Positions 5,673 to 12,003 of a DNA stretch of 12,003 bases are shown piece by piece. Location: contig JBHYFA010000079.1 of assembly GCA_051859825.1 (NCBI GenBank), forward strand, positions 1 to 12,003, in the 5' to 3' direction. The notes below the pieces were generated by a model. That model saw only the letters and a program-made list of their open reading frames with translations, was not told where the DNA came from and did no database searches. Every line of letters starts with the position of its first letter. The stretch's first letter is position 1. The position numbers and the translations under genes are program-made. Source of the DNA: CSBr16-58 sp051859825 (GTDB lineage Bacteria > Bacteroidota > Bacteroidia > Flavobacteriales > Schleiferiaceae).

Positions 5673-6823
5673 TAGAAATTCCACTGTATCATCGCAATTA
5701 AATTATACCCCGCCGAGGCCAAAGGGGCGTCTGAAGGGCCGATGAATAATTGACTCAATAGGCTGAGATAGAGGTCGCGGTGGAGGGAACGGGTGTAATT
5801 GGGCGATAGGAAAAACACGTCTTCTACAGGGAAATACATGGCGGCCAAACTGAAACTGTGCAGGAGTTTGTACTGGTACTGTACGGTACTTACCACTGCC
5901 CATTCGCTGAAGGTGACGTTGTCGGCGCGGAGGGGGTCGATGAGTACCAGGGCATCCGGACCTACGCCGGTGCGTTGCTGATTGTACACCACCTCGCCGA
6001 TTAAAAACAAACCGTTGTTGAAGCGGTAGTCGCCCGACATGGATGCGACGATGTTGCCGGGTTCTTTGCCCGCTACTGACGCCAAATCGTGGAAATAGCT
6101 CATTTCGCCTTTCCAACCCATGCCGCGGATGCTGCCTGCCCAACCGCCGCCAACCGCCGCGCGGTGGTGAAAGTACCCGCCCATCACTTGGAGATCGTAG
6201 CCCTTGTAGTTGATGGCACGCATTACGGCGGCTACGCTGTTGCGGGCTTCTATGCCCGGACTGTACGCCAATTCCCAGCGCGATAAGACACCGTCGAAGT
6301 GGGTGATGCGAATGGCGTCGGTGCCGGGACGCTCGTCGTAGTCGAAATCGAAAAAGTTGTAGTTGTTGAAAAAGTCGTTGGGGTTGAACACGAGATTGAT
6401 GCCCCAGTTGATGCGCTGACGGCCAATACGCACTTGCCAATCGCCCTTTTGCCAGTCGAAATATAATCGGTCGGTGATGGTGTGAATGACGTGCTGGTTG
6501 CTGTTGTGCAACACGTGCGACAGCGGCAACGGTCCTTGGTCGCTGCGGAGAAATTCGACAAAAAACGGATTGGAAAAGGCATCTCCGTAGAGATAGCGCG
6601 TGCGTTGCCCCATGCGGATAGACCAGTTTTCGCCCCCGTCGAAGCGCATGTTCAAGCGGTTGTGAAGGATGTTGTTGAAATTGTACTCCGAAAAGGCGTC
6701 GTCGGTGCCAAGCAGAGGCAAATCGCGCACGTACCCGTTGATGCTGAACTTGTCGCCGACCTGTGCGAACACACTCGGCAGGAAAAGCATCCCAAAGGCG
6801 ATATGTAACAGGTGCTTAATCAT
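5672..6823 (-). CDS. Outer-membrane beta-barrel protein of the envelope operon
   Basis: A 383-residue exported protein with signal peptide MIKHLLHIAFGMLFLPSVFA (cleavage after about residue 20). The remainder alternates polar and aromatic or hydrophobic residues, with frequent Tyr/Trp/Phe and short turns, and ends IAMIQWNF. A C-terminal Phe after such a strand is the usual outer-membrane barrel signal. A conserved-looking core reads WQVRIGRQRINWGINLVFNP (about 129-148), then a run rich in Asn, Phe and Asp. The GRQxxxWG element recalls DUF1302-type barrel proteins, though I cannot claim membership. Its ATG directly abuts the ATPase stop codon, so it is the last cistron of the operon, ending in TAG. 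The likely role is the outer-membrane end of the transport route, as exit, acceptor or porin. The substrate is unknown. Confidence 0.85.
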   Translation of the reverse strand: MIKHLLHIAFGMLFLPSVFAQVGDKFSINGYVRDLPLLGTDDAFSEYNFNNILHNRLNMRFDGGENWSIRMGQRTRYLYGDAFSNPFFVEFLRSDQGPLPLSHVLHNSNQHVIHTITDRLYFDWQKGDWQVRIGRQRINWGINLVFNPNDFFNNYNFFDFDYDERPGTDAIRITHFDGVLSRWELAYSPGIEARNSVAAVMRAINYKGYDLQVMGGYFHHRAAVGGGWAGSIRGMGWKGEMSYFHDLASVAGKEPGNIVASMSGDYRFNNGLFLIGEVVYNQQRTGVGPDALVLIDPLRADNVTFSEWAVVSTVQYQYKLLHSFSLAAMYFPVEDVFFLSPNYTRSLHRDLYLSLLSQLFIGPSDAPLASAGYNLIAMIQWNF

Positions 6824-7507
6824 TTATCGGCGTTCGTCGCTGTGTAAGGCGCCATCCACCAAGGTCACAACCCGACTGGCACGGTCGATGACGCGTTGGT
6901 CGTGGGTAGAAAACAAAAAGGTGATGCCTTCGTCTTCGTTGAGTTGCTTCATCATGTCGAGCAGATTAAAAGCCGCTTTGGTGTCCAAATTGGCCGTTGG
7001 CTCATCGGCGAGTATGAAGTCGGGCTTAGACGCCAAGGCGCGTACCACCGCCACGCGTTGTTGTTCCCCACCGGATAGTTCCGCCGGTCGCGCGTGCAGT
7101 CGGTTGCCCAGTCCCACCTGTTCGAGCAACCCGGTCACCCGCTCCCGCGTTTCTTCCTCTGATTTGCCTTGCAGCTGCATGATAAAGGCTGCGTTTTCGT
7201 AGGCCGTGAGGACGGGGATGAGGTTGTAATGCTGGAAGACAAAGCCGATGTGCTCTAAGCGAAAGCGAATCCGCTCACTTTCCGACATCGTATCGATGCG
7301 TTGTCCGGCAACGGCAATGGTTCCCTTGCTGGGGGAATCCAATCCGCCGATGAGGTTGAGCAGGGTGGTTTTTCCCGAACCGGATGGTCCGATCACGCAG
7401 GTGAATTCCTTGGTGTCAAACTGTATGCTGATGTTGTTGACAGCATACACCGGAACGGTTTCTTCGTTGTAGATTTTGAATAAATCTTTGGTTTCGATAA
7501 CTGGCAT
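6824..7507 (-). CDS. ABC transporter ATPase, LolD/MacB type
   Basis: A 227-residue cytoplasmic ATPase, typical of the LolD/FtsE/MacB-N group that powers FtsX-fold permeases. All motifs are intact: Walker A GPSGSGKTT (40-48), Q-loop FQHYNL (Gln92), signature LSGGEQQR (144-151), Walker B FILADEP (164-170, catalytic Glu169), D-loop ANLDT and H-loop His202 in STHDQR. The GxLDxPSKG segment near 55-62 and the RxxxIGFVFQ segment are typical of the lipoprotein/macrolide exporter branch. It lies 11 bp after permease B, and its stop TAA abuts the start of the barrel gene, so translation is probably coupled. The substrate cannot be read from an ATPase; context suggests lipid or lipoprotein extraction. 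Confidence 0.95.
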   Translation of the reverse strand: MPVIETKDLFKIYNEETVPVYAVNNISIQFDTKEFTCVIGPSGSGKTTLLNLIGGLDSPSKGTIAVAGQRIDTMSESERIRFRLEHIGFVFQHYNLIPVLTAYENAAFIMQLQGKSEEETRERVTGLLEQVGLGNRLHARPAELSGGEQQRVAVVRALASKPDFILADEPTANLDTKAAFNLLDMMKQLNEDEGITFLFSTHDQRVIDRASRVVTLVDGALHSDERR

Positions 7508-7518
7508 AAGACGTTGAT

Positions 7519-8733
7519 TTATTTTCGAATGGCTTCAATGGGACTAAGAGAAAGGGCTTTGATGGCCGGGTAAATGGCGGAGAGTAGGGCCGTGCCAAAT
7601 ACGATGAGGGCCAGCACAAAAGGAAAGCTGGGGTTTAGTGCCGGGTAAACAACGCTGTCGATGCCCAACTCGTACATGACATCGCTGAAGGCCGATAGAT
7701 CCAAGCCGTGTTTGGCAAAATAGGCGACCAATACGTAGCCCACGAGTAGGCCCACAACGGCGCCACTGAACGAGAGGAAAATCGTTTCCAAGGCAATAAG
7801 GACAAACACCTTCCGGCGGTTCATGCCGATGGCCATGAGCATGCCGATTTCTCGGGTGCGCTCAAATACCGCCATGAGCATGGTGTTGAGCAAGCCAAAG
7901 GCCAATCCAATCATGATGAGGATGATGAAAATGTAGGAGAACAAGCCGCTGGAGGTAATCATGATTTCCAGTGCGGGCTCAATCTCGTTCCACGCGCGAA
8001 CGCTGCTGTTGGGAAACAGTTGCTGTATGGCTGCCTGAATGGCGTCCAAGTTGTCGATGTCTTCGGCCAATACGGCCAACTCGTGGAAATCTTGACCTAT
8101 ACCGAGGTACTCGTTGAGGTAGTCTTGATATACAAAGGCCGTCATTTCGTCGTAGCGGGTAAAGCCGGATTTAAAGATGCCGCGAACGATGAATGCGCCG
8201 GATACGAGGTTGTTGTCTTTGTCTTGGTACGACAAAACAATCCTAGAGCCGACACCCACTTTGAGTTTCTCGGCCAATGCCCCGCCGATGAGAATGCCGT
8301 TGGTCGATTCTCCTTCCAGGTAGTCGCCATCTACCAGATTGCGGGCAAAGTTGGTGGTCTGGTTTTCACTTTGCGGACGAATGCCGTAGAGTTCCACGCC
8401 GCCGGTGTAGGAGGCCGAGGCGATCATACTTTGTGATCTGGTGCGAACGGTGGCGGAGGTGACGCCGGGAATGGCGCGAACCTCGTCCAACATGCGGAGG
8501 TCGCTGCCCACGGTTTGGAGCACCTCGTTTTCGCGGATAAAATCGGGGTTGTGTACCTGAATATGGGAGATCTGATTGTCGATGAAGTTTTCAAAACGCG
8601 AGTGCATGATGCCTTCAACCAAGGCGCCGGCGTACATACCGGCCACCAAGCCAAGTAAGACGGCGGTCATGACGGCCAAACTTCGAACTTTGTTGCGCCA
8701 GATGTTGCGCCAAGCCATTTTAATGAGTTGCAT
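7519..8733 (-). CDS. FtsX/MacB-type ABC permease B
   Basis: A 404-residue inner-membrane protein with the LolC/LolE/MacB layout. A short N-terminal amphipathic stretch (MAWRNIWRNKVRSL) precedes TM1 (about 17-39). A large periplasmic MacB_PCD-like domain follows (about 40-262), then three C-terminal spans (about 266-290, 309-338 and 371-393). The cytoplasmic coupling segment is FERTREIGMLMAIGMNRRKV (290-309), which contacts the ATPase in this family, and the end SLSPIEAIRK is typical of FtsX permeases. It starts 12 bp after permease A and ends in TAA 11 bp before the ATPase. It probably heterodimerises with permease A. Mechanotransmission-type extraction of a membrane substrate to the periplasmic carrier is the family's general mode; the cargo is not known. 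Confidence 0.94.
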   Translation of the reverse strand: MQLIKMAWRNIWRNKVRSLAVMTAVLLGLVAGMYAGALVEGIMHSRFENFIDNQISHIQVHNPDFIRENEVLQTVGSDLRMLDEVRAIPGVTSATVRTRSQSMIASASYTGGVELYGIRPQSENQTTNFARNLVDGDYLEGESTNGILIGGALAEKLKVGVGSRIVLSYQDKDNNLVSGAFIVRGIFKSGFTRYDEMTAFVYQDYLNEYLGIGQDFHELAVLAEDIDNLDAIQAAIQQLFPNSSVRAWNEIEPALEIMITSSGLFSYIFIILIMIGLAFGLLNTMLMAVFERTREIGMLMAIGMNRRKVFVLIALETIFLSFSGAVVGLLVGYVLVAYFAKHGLDLSAFSDVMYELGIDSVVYPALNPSFPFVLALIVFGTALLSAIYPAIKALSLSPIEAIRK

Positions 8734-8745
8734 ATCGGAGTGGTT

Positions 8746-9969
8746 TTATTTTCGGGCGGCTTTTAATACGTCTAAGCGGAATACGCGAATCACAGGGTAG
8801 GCCACAATCGCCATGCTGATGCAGAAGACGATGATGGCTTGCTGGTAAAAGAACTGCGGATCGAGGGAGAAGCGCAGCACGGCTTCCATGCCGTATTCGG
8901 CCATCATGTCTTCCATACCTTCACCCAGAGGAATGGGGTTGTAATAGAAGTAGAGCAGCACCGGAATGGAGAGGATTAGTCCAAACAACACGCCCAGAAA
9001 GTTCATGATGAGGGTTTCGGTAAAAATGACCTGGGCGAGTTTGCGGCGTTGCATCCCTACGGAAATGAGCACGCCAAATTCCTTTTCGCGCTCCAAGGTC
9101 ATGGTCAATACGGTGCCGAAAATGCCAAACCCAATGATGACGTAGAGAATCAGTAAGAACATCAGCGTACCGGCCTGGTCAAACTCGATGGTTTGTACCA
9201 ACTCGGGTTGCAATTCTTCCCAGGTAAATGCCCGGAAGGCTTCGTAATCGGGATGGGCGTTGATGGCATCCACCACCCGCTGGTGATGGCGCAAGCGTTG
9301 GGGAACCAGTTTGAGGTGATTGACCCTATCGTAGGCGTCAAACAGCTACTGGGCTTGGTGAAGCGGCATGTACACGATGCGCTCGTTTAGGTCGGGAACG
9401 GGGTGTTGTACCAGTCCGACCACCACAAATTTACCCGCGGCCATCGCGCCTTGAAAACCTTGACCGAACACCACCATCGAGTCGCCGACCTCGAGATCCA
9501 AACTGCGTGCGAGTCCGGTGCCAATCACCACCTCATCTTCTCCGCCGGTAAAGAAATGACCGTCGCGCAGTCGTTCGCCGATGTTGTTGAAGCGGTTTTC
9601 CGATTCGTAGTCGATACCGGTGATGAACCCCACCCGCGTTTTCTCGTCACCCGCGGCCAGGGCAACGCTTTCCAGACGGGGAACGGTGTATTCCAAGTTG
9701 GGGAAGTCTTCCAATATTTTTTCCATGCAATCGTCGTCGCAGTACATGGCGTTGTCGATGTGCGATTCGTCGTGGTACAGCGTGTCTTGCAGTTGGGCAT
9801 AACCGGTGGAAAAGCGCACCACGTTTTGCACCATCACTTCCTGTGAACCGCGATCCATCGATTCTAGGAAGAGGGCCAGAAGGACGGCAAACAGCACCGA
9901 GGAAATGGTGATCCACGTTCGCCGTTTGCTGCGCCAAAGGTTTCGCCAAGCGAGTTTGAAGAGTATCAT
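8746..9969 (-). pseudogene. FtsX/MacB-type ABC permease A, interrupted by an in-frame TAG
   Basis: One 408-codon frame in two open pieces. From the ATG at 9969, 207 residues run from MILFKLAWRNLWRSKRRTW through TM1 (about 18-38) and the periplasmic domain to MPLHQAQ, then TAG (9348-9346). The same frame resumes at once with LFDAYDRVNHLKLVPQR and continues through three C-terminal spans and the coupling motif LEREKEFGVLISVGMQRRKL, ending RLDVLKAARK and TAA. The total length matches permease B. A single C-to-T change of CAG to TAG explains it (the preceding codon is also CAG). Without readthrough the product lacks all C-terminal spans and should not work. The base after TAG is C, a context that favours readthrough. 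It may therefore be a recent nonsense allele, a readthrough case or a sequencing error; apart from this codon the frame is intact. Confidence 0.88.
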
Positions 9970-9981
9970 CGTTGGTTGGTG

Positions 9982-10734
9982 TTAGCGAATGTTTTTAAGA
10001 TTTTGCACGGAGAAAAAGCGGTCTTCCACCGGTTCGTCAAACACCCCGGAGGTATAGACCAAGATGGTTTTGTGTCCGCTTTTGTCGTCGGGTGTCATCT
10101 CCATGCGTGTGGGCATGGTGCGGTTGCCGAGGGTTTTGATGTCCGACAAAACAACGGTGGAGACCCGATCGCCACGTTCGTCGTAATTCTCGGATCGTAG
10201 GTGGTAGTAGTGTTCCTTGCTTATCCACAAGATCACCTTGCTGAACACCACCGAGCTCTCCGGTTTGGGGATGGATTCAATCACCCAGCAGTCGAGCCCG
10301 TCGATGGTTTCTGAGCGCAGAATGCGGTGGGTGAAGTCGTTGACTGTCGAGCTTTCACGCACCAAATCGTCGTTGCTGAAATCCGACCCCATCCAGCTTT
10401 GTCCCATCATACTGGGCGGCAGTTTGATCATGCGGTCCACCGTAGGCAGGTAGTTCCATATTTCCCGGTAGCGTTTGAGGAAGGCCGTGCCGCGGTCGCG
10501 CGCCGGTGAGGTAATCAAAATCAGGGAGTAGTCTTCCCCCTTGGCCCAGGAGCGCATGCTGATTTCGCGGGTGAATCGCGGACGCACGATGGTCATGGTC
10601 AGTTCCATCTGCGCTGTTTCGCCCCGCATGCGGTCTTCCATGTTTTTGATGATGTCCTCCGGTTTGGGCTGCTGAGCAAAGGCCATTTGGCAAATGGTTG
10701 CGAGGAGGATGGTTGTTGTGGTTAATTGGTTCAT
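9982..10734 (-). CDS. Periplasmic LolA/LolB-like protein ('outer membrane lipoprotein-sorting' family)
   Basis: A 250-residue exported protein with signal peptide MNQLTTTTILLATICQMAFA and no lipobox, so it should be a soluble periplasmic protein. The mature part begins with an amphipathic helix (PEDIIKNMEDRMRGE), followed by long beta strands (AQMELTMTIVRPRF, ISMRSWAKGEDYSLILI). The recognisable element is IKLPPSMMGQSWMGSDFSND (about 103-122), continuing DLVRES, characteristic of the LolA-like lipoprotein-sorting family (PF17131 type). That fold makes an open half-barrel that holds lipids or acyl chains. In this operon it is the obvious carrier between the permeases and the outer-membrane barrel. 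It starts about 60 bp after the regulator gene and ends in TAA 12 bp before permease A. Actual lipoprotein cargo is doubtful, since the annotation name reflects fold, not function. Confidence 0.9.
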   Translation of the reverse strand: MNQLTTTTILLATICQMAFAQQPKPEDIIKNMEDRMRGETAQMELTMTIVRPRFTREISMRSWAKGEDYSLILITSPARDRGTAFLKRYREIWNYLPTVDRMIKLPPSMMGQSWMGSDFSNDDLVRESSTVNDFTHRILRSETIDGLDCWVIESIPKPESSVVFSKVILWISKEHYYHLRSENYDERGDRVSTVVLSDIKTLGNRTMPTRMEMTPDDKSGHKTILVYTSGVFDEPVEDRFFSVQNLKNIR

Positions 10735-10767
10735 GGGTTTTGGTTTGGTTCGTTTATGTCGCGTCGT

Positions 10768-10787
10768 AGACGTAGCATGCTACGTCT
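10768..10787. repeat. Perfect 20-bp palindrome between the regulator and carrier genes
   Basis: AGACGTAGCATGCTACGTCT is identical to its reverse complement, and two further G-T pairs extend an RNA stem on each side. It fills much of the 60-bp gap inside the operon. No U-run follows on the minus strand. It resembles a dispersed intergenic palindrome seen in Bacteroidota, but it could equally attenuate or stabilise the operon mRNA or serve as a protein site. Confidence 0.75.
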
Positions 10788-10794
10788 GTACAAA

Positions 10795-11256
10795 TTAAAT
10801 ATTTTTCGTCCGTCGATATTCATCCAACAATTGCGGCATTTTCGTTTTCATCCAACGATAAAAATCGCGGGTTTCCCGCATAAATACCGCCGCATCGGAT
10901 TGTTGGTCGCCGACAAATGGCAGTCCCTCGTCCATCACGTCGGCGTAGAGGTCAAATAAGGCCGAGCGTTTTTCCATCATATCGGCCATATCCACCTTAT
11001 TGGGTTTGTAATAGGATTTGCGATCGCCTTTGGGTTTTACCATGTTGATAAAGTGAATGCCTGTCAGTGCCTTGAGGTTGTTAGACACCGAGGCCTTGCT
11101 CACCCCGAGTTCGTCCACCAATTCTTGAAAAGACACCATTGGTTTTCCGCATATCAGCAAGTACCCGAGGATTTTTCCGCCGATGTTGGTGAGTCCAACT
11201 TCCTCCCACATTTTCCCGACCCGTTCGAGATAAGCTTGTTGTTTCTTGTCTAGCAT
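10795..11256 (-). CDS. GbsR/MarR-family winged-helix transcriptional regulator
   Basis: A 153-residue DNA-binding protein starting MLDKKQQAYLERVGKMWEE. The N-terminal helix and GLTNIGGKILGYLL (21-34) are typical of GbsR-type MarR relatives. A winged helix-turn-helix follows: SFQELVDELGVSKASVSNNL (42-61) with recognition helix KASVSNNLKAL, then the wing FINMVKPKGDRKSYYKP (69-85). The C-terminal helices (about 90-150) would dimerise. An upstream in-frame TTG at 11277 could add seven residues, but that codon lies inside the promoter's -7 box, so the ATG at 11256 is the real start. It is the first gene of the operon and probably an autoregulator responding to an envelope or lipophilic ligand. The ligand is not deducible. 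Confidence 0.92.
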   Translation of the reverse strand: MLDKKQQAYLERVGKMWEEVGLTNIGGKILGYLLICGKPMVSFQELVDELGVSKASVSNNLKALTGIHFINMVKPKGDRKSYYKPNKVDMADMMEKRSALFDLYADVMDEGLPFVGDQQSDAAVFMRETRDFYRWMKTKMPQLLDEYRRTKNI

Positions 11257-11274
11257 ACCGTTGTTTGTATGCCG

Positions 11275-11304
11275 CAAAGTTAGTTCAGTTCAGAGTAAAC
11301 TAAA
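11275..11304 (-). promoter_or_regulatory. Operon promoter with overlapping dyad (candidate regulator operator)
   Basis: On the minus strand TAACTTTG (11282-11275) is a perfect TAnnTTTG -7 box, with TTTA (11304-11301) as a -33-like element 18 bp upstream. Between and overlapping them, TTAGTT (11280-11285) and AACTAA (11298-11303) form an inverted repeat spaced by 12 bp. A dyad covering both promoter elements is what a MarR/GbsR repressor would bind. The predicted leader is only about 12-15 nt before the ATG at 11256. Confidence 0.68.
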
Positions 11305-11327
11305 CATGATATTTGTCAGGAAATGGG

Positions 11328-11412
11328 AGGTGATAAGGTGAGGGAGTGAGGGGGTGAGGAGGTTTGGAAGTTTGGGGGGGTGGGGGTTGGGAGGGTAATG
11401 AGAATGGGAGTG
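11328..11412 (+). other. G-rich tract with G-quadruplex potential upstream of the operon promoter
   Basis: The plus strand is almost pure G/T/A with very few C. At 11374-11395 four G-runs of 7, 5, 3 and 3 are separated by loops T, TT and A, satisfying the canonical G3+N1-7 quadruplex pattern. It lies about 70 bp upstream of the -33-like element. Earlier G-runs (11349-11354 and GG pairs) could add alternatives. Confidence 0.6.
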
Positions 11413-11670
11413 ATGTGTGAAAAAATATGCGTGGAGTAATAAAACTACTTAGGGGTTGTAGGATTGTAGAAATTTAACCAAAATAAACATGTGTAGCGTG
11501 AAACCCCGCAGGGGTGAAACAATAATAGATAACGTAACCGGGATGGTGCGCATGGTTCGAACCCCGTAGGGGTGGCATATTTATATAAAAAGCGCTTCAA
11601 TTATGTATAATAATGCCACCCCTTCGGGGTTGTGATTGATATTTTTGTGTTGATTGCATTGTGTTATAAA

Positions 11671-11804
11671 ACTATCACCCCTTCGGGGTTGTGGTTGGTT
11701 GTGGTCACGTTTTGGTTATAATATTATCACCCCTTCGGGGTTGTGGCTGGTTGTGGTCACGTTTTGGTTATAATATTACCACCCCTTCGGGGTTGTGGCT
11801 GGCG
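11671..11804 (+). repeat. Tandem repeat array, 52-bp period, CACCCCTTCGGGGTTGTGG core
   Basis: Hairpin cores ACCCCTTCGGGGT lie at 11677-11689, 11729-11741 and 11781-11793, exactly 52 bp apart. The DNA between them is also repeated almost base for base (GTTGTGGTCACGTTTTGG, then TTATAATATT). A related single core lies at 11618-11630. Because intervening DNA is conserved, these are tandem duplications rather than spacers. Confidence 0.88.
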
Positions 11805-11847
11805 ATTTGCGCATCATTTATTTTTGCGATTGGCCTAATACCACAAA

Positions 11848-12003
11848 TAACCCCGAAGGGGTGCAACGATTGTAGAAAATGAAACGTATGGTTTCGCATG
11901 TTTCCAACCCCGAAGGGGTGCAACGATTGTAGAAAATGAAATGTATGTTTTCGCATGTTTCCAACCCCGAAGGGGTGCAACGATTGTAGAAAATGAAATG
12001 TAT
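11848..12003 (-). repeat. Tandem repeat array, 57-bp period, inverted orientation
   Basis: Cores ACCCCGAAGGGGT lie at 11850-11862, 11907-11919 and 11964-11976, exactly 57 bp apart. Each is followed by GTGCAACGATTGTAGAAAAT and a variable tail (GAAACGTATGG or GAAATGTATGT). The loop GAA is the complement of TTC in the first array, so this array is the same hairpin in reverse orientation with unrelated flanks. It continues beyond the window. Confidence 0.88.

Larger units (their letters stand above)
11413..12003. other. Non-coding repeat-rich stretch to the window edge
   Basis: No credible gene was seen on either strand. Apparent short reading frames here are made of the tandem repeats. The stretch contains nine ACCCC-N3-GGGGT hairpin cores; the first two (11503-11515 with loop GCA and 11561-11573 with loop GTA) and the third (11618-11630 with loop TTC) are dispersed, and the rest form two tandem arrays listed separately. 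Confidence 0.75.

Noticed and set aside
6669..7202. 177-codon plus-strand frame spanning the barrel and ATPase genes
   Set aside because: It crosses the boundary of two well-supported antisense genes and has low-complexity Ser/Arg/Lys-rich translation.
8746..9969. Two separate permease genes (8746-9294 and 9346-9969)
   Set aside because: Both are in the same frame with 17 intervening sense codons, and together they make one FtsX permease of normal length. The apparent start at 9294 is a TTG inside the periplasmic domain.
11768..11980. Open reading frame of 70 codons with a repeating LHPFGVGNMR peptide
   Set aside because: The 57-bp period is a multiple of three, so the frame stays open by repetition alone. 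The start and composition follow the repeat and there is no promoter or homology cue.
11671..12003. CRISPR-like array (regular repeats of 52 or 57 bp period)
   Set aside because: The DNA between the cores is itself nearly identical from unit to unit, so there are no unique spacers, and no cas genes are present. These are tandem repeats.

Overview
The window reads as chromosomal DNA of a Bacteroidota bacterium, most likely Flavobacteriales. This rests on several promoters with the Bacteroidota -7 box TAnnTTTG, the absence of clear Shine-Dalgarno sequences, AT-leaning housekeeping genes with Flavobacteriia-like proteins, and intergenic palindromes built on ACCCC-3nt-GGGGT. The taxonomic call is inference; no marker gene fixes the genus.

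Left part (1-4409), core metabolism. It holds the N-terminal two thirds of serC and a complete hemL, both on the minus strand and separated by a repeat-bearing gap. Divergent from hemL lies a two-gene plus-strand unit: a small HMA-domain lipoprotein whose stop codon abuts the start of a heme A synthase (ctaA/COX15 family). A strong promoter then drives tRNA-Glu(UUC) and rpsT, closed by a clear intrinsic terminator.

Middle (4440-5670), a decayed pocket. Two broken genes face each other: a multi-pass membrane protein remnant (plus) and the N-terminal half of a DUF1016/YhcG-type protein (minus). Each has an in-frame TGA near its start and each loses its own C-terminus near 4985-5010. AT-rich DNA and small hairpins follow.

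Right part (5672-11256), a tightly packed minus-strand operon with visibly higher GC. In transcription order it encodes a GbsR/MarR-type regulator, a periplasmic LolA/LolB-like protein of the 'outer membrane lipoprotein-sorting' family, two FtsX/MacB-type permeases, a LolD-like ATPase and an outer-membrane beta-barrel protein. Together these would form an inner-membrane extractor, a periplasmic lipid carrier and an outer-membrane component, so the cluster looks like an uncharacterised trans-envelope lipid or lipophile trafficking system under its own regulator. It resembles the proteobacterial cassettes that pair a LolA/B-fold protein (DUF1329 or lipoprotein-sorting type) and DUF1302 with an RND/MMPL pump, but an ABC pump replaces the RND. 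The first permease carries an in-frame TAG that splits it.

Right edge (11283-12003), non-coding. A G-rich tract with quadruplex potential lies upstream of the operon promoter. Beyond it are nine ACCCC-N3-GGGGT hairpins, including two tandem arrays (periods 52 and 57 bp) in opposite orientation; the second runs off the window.
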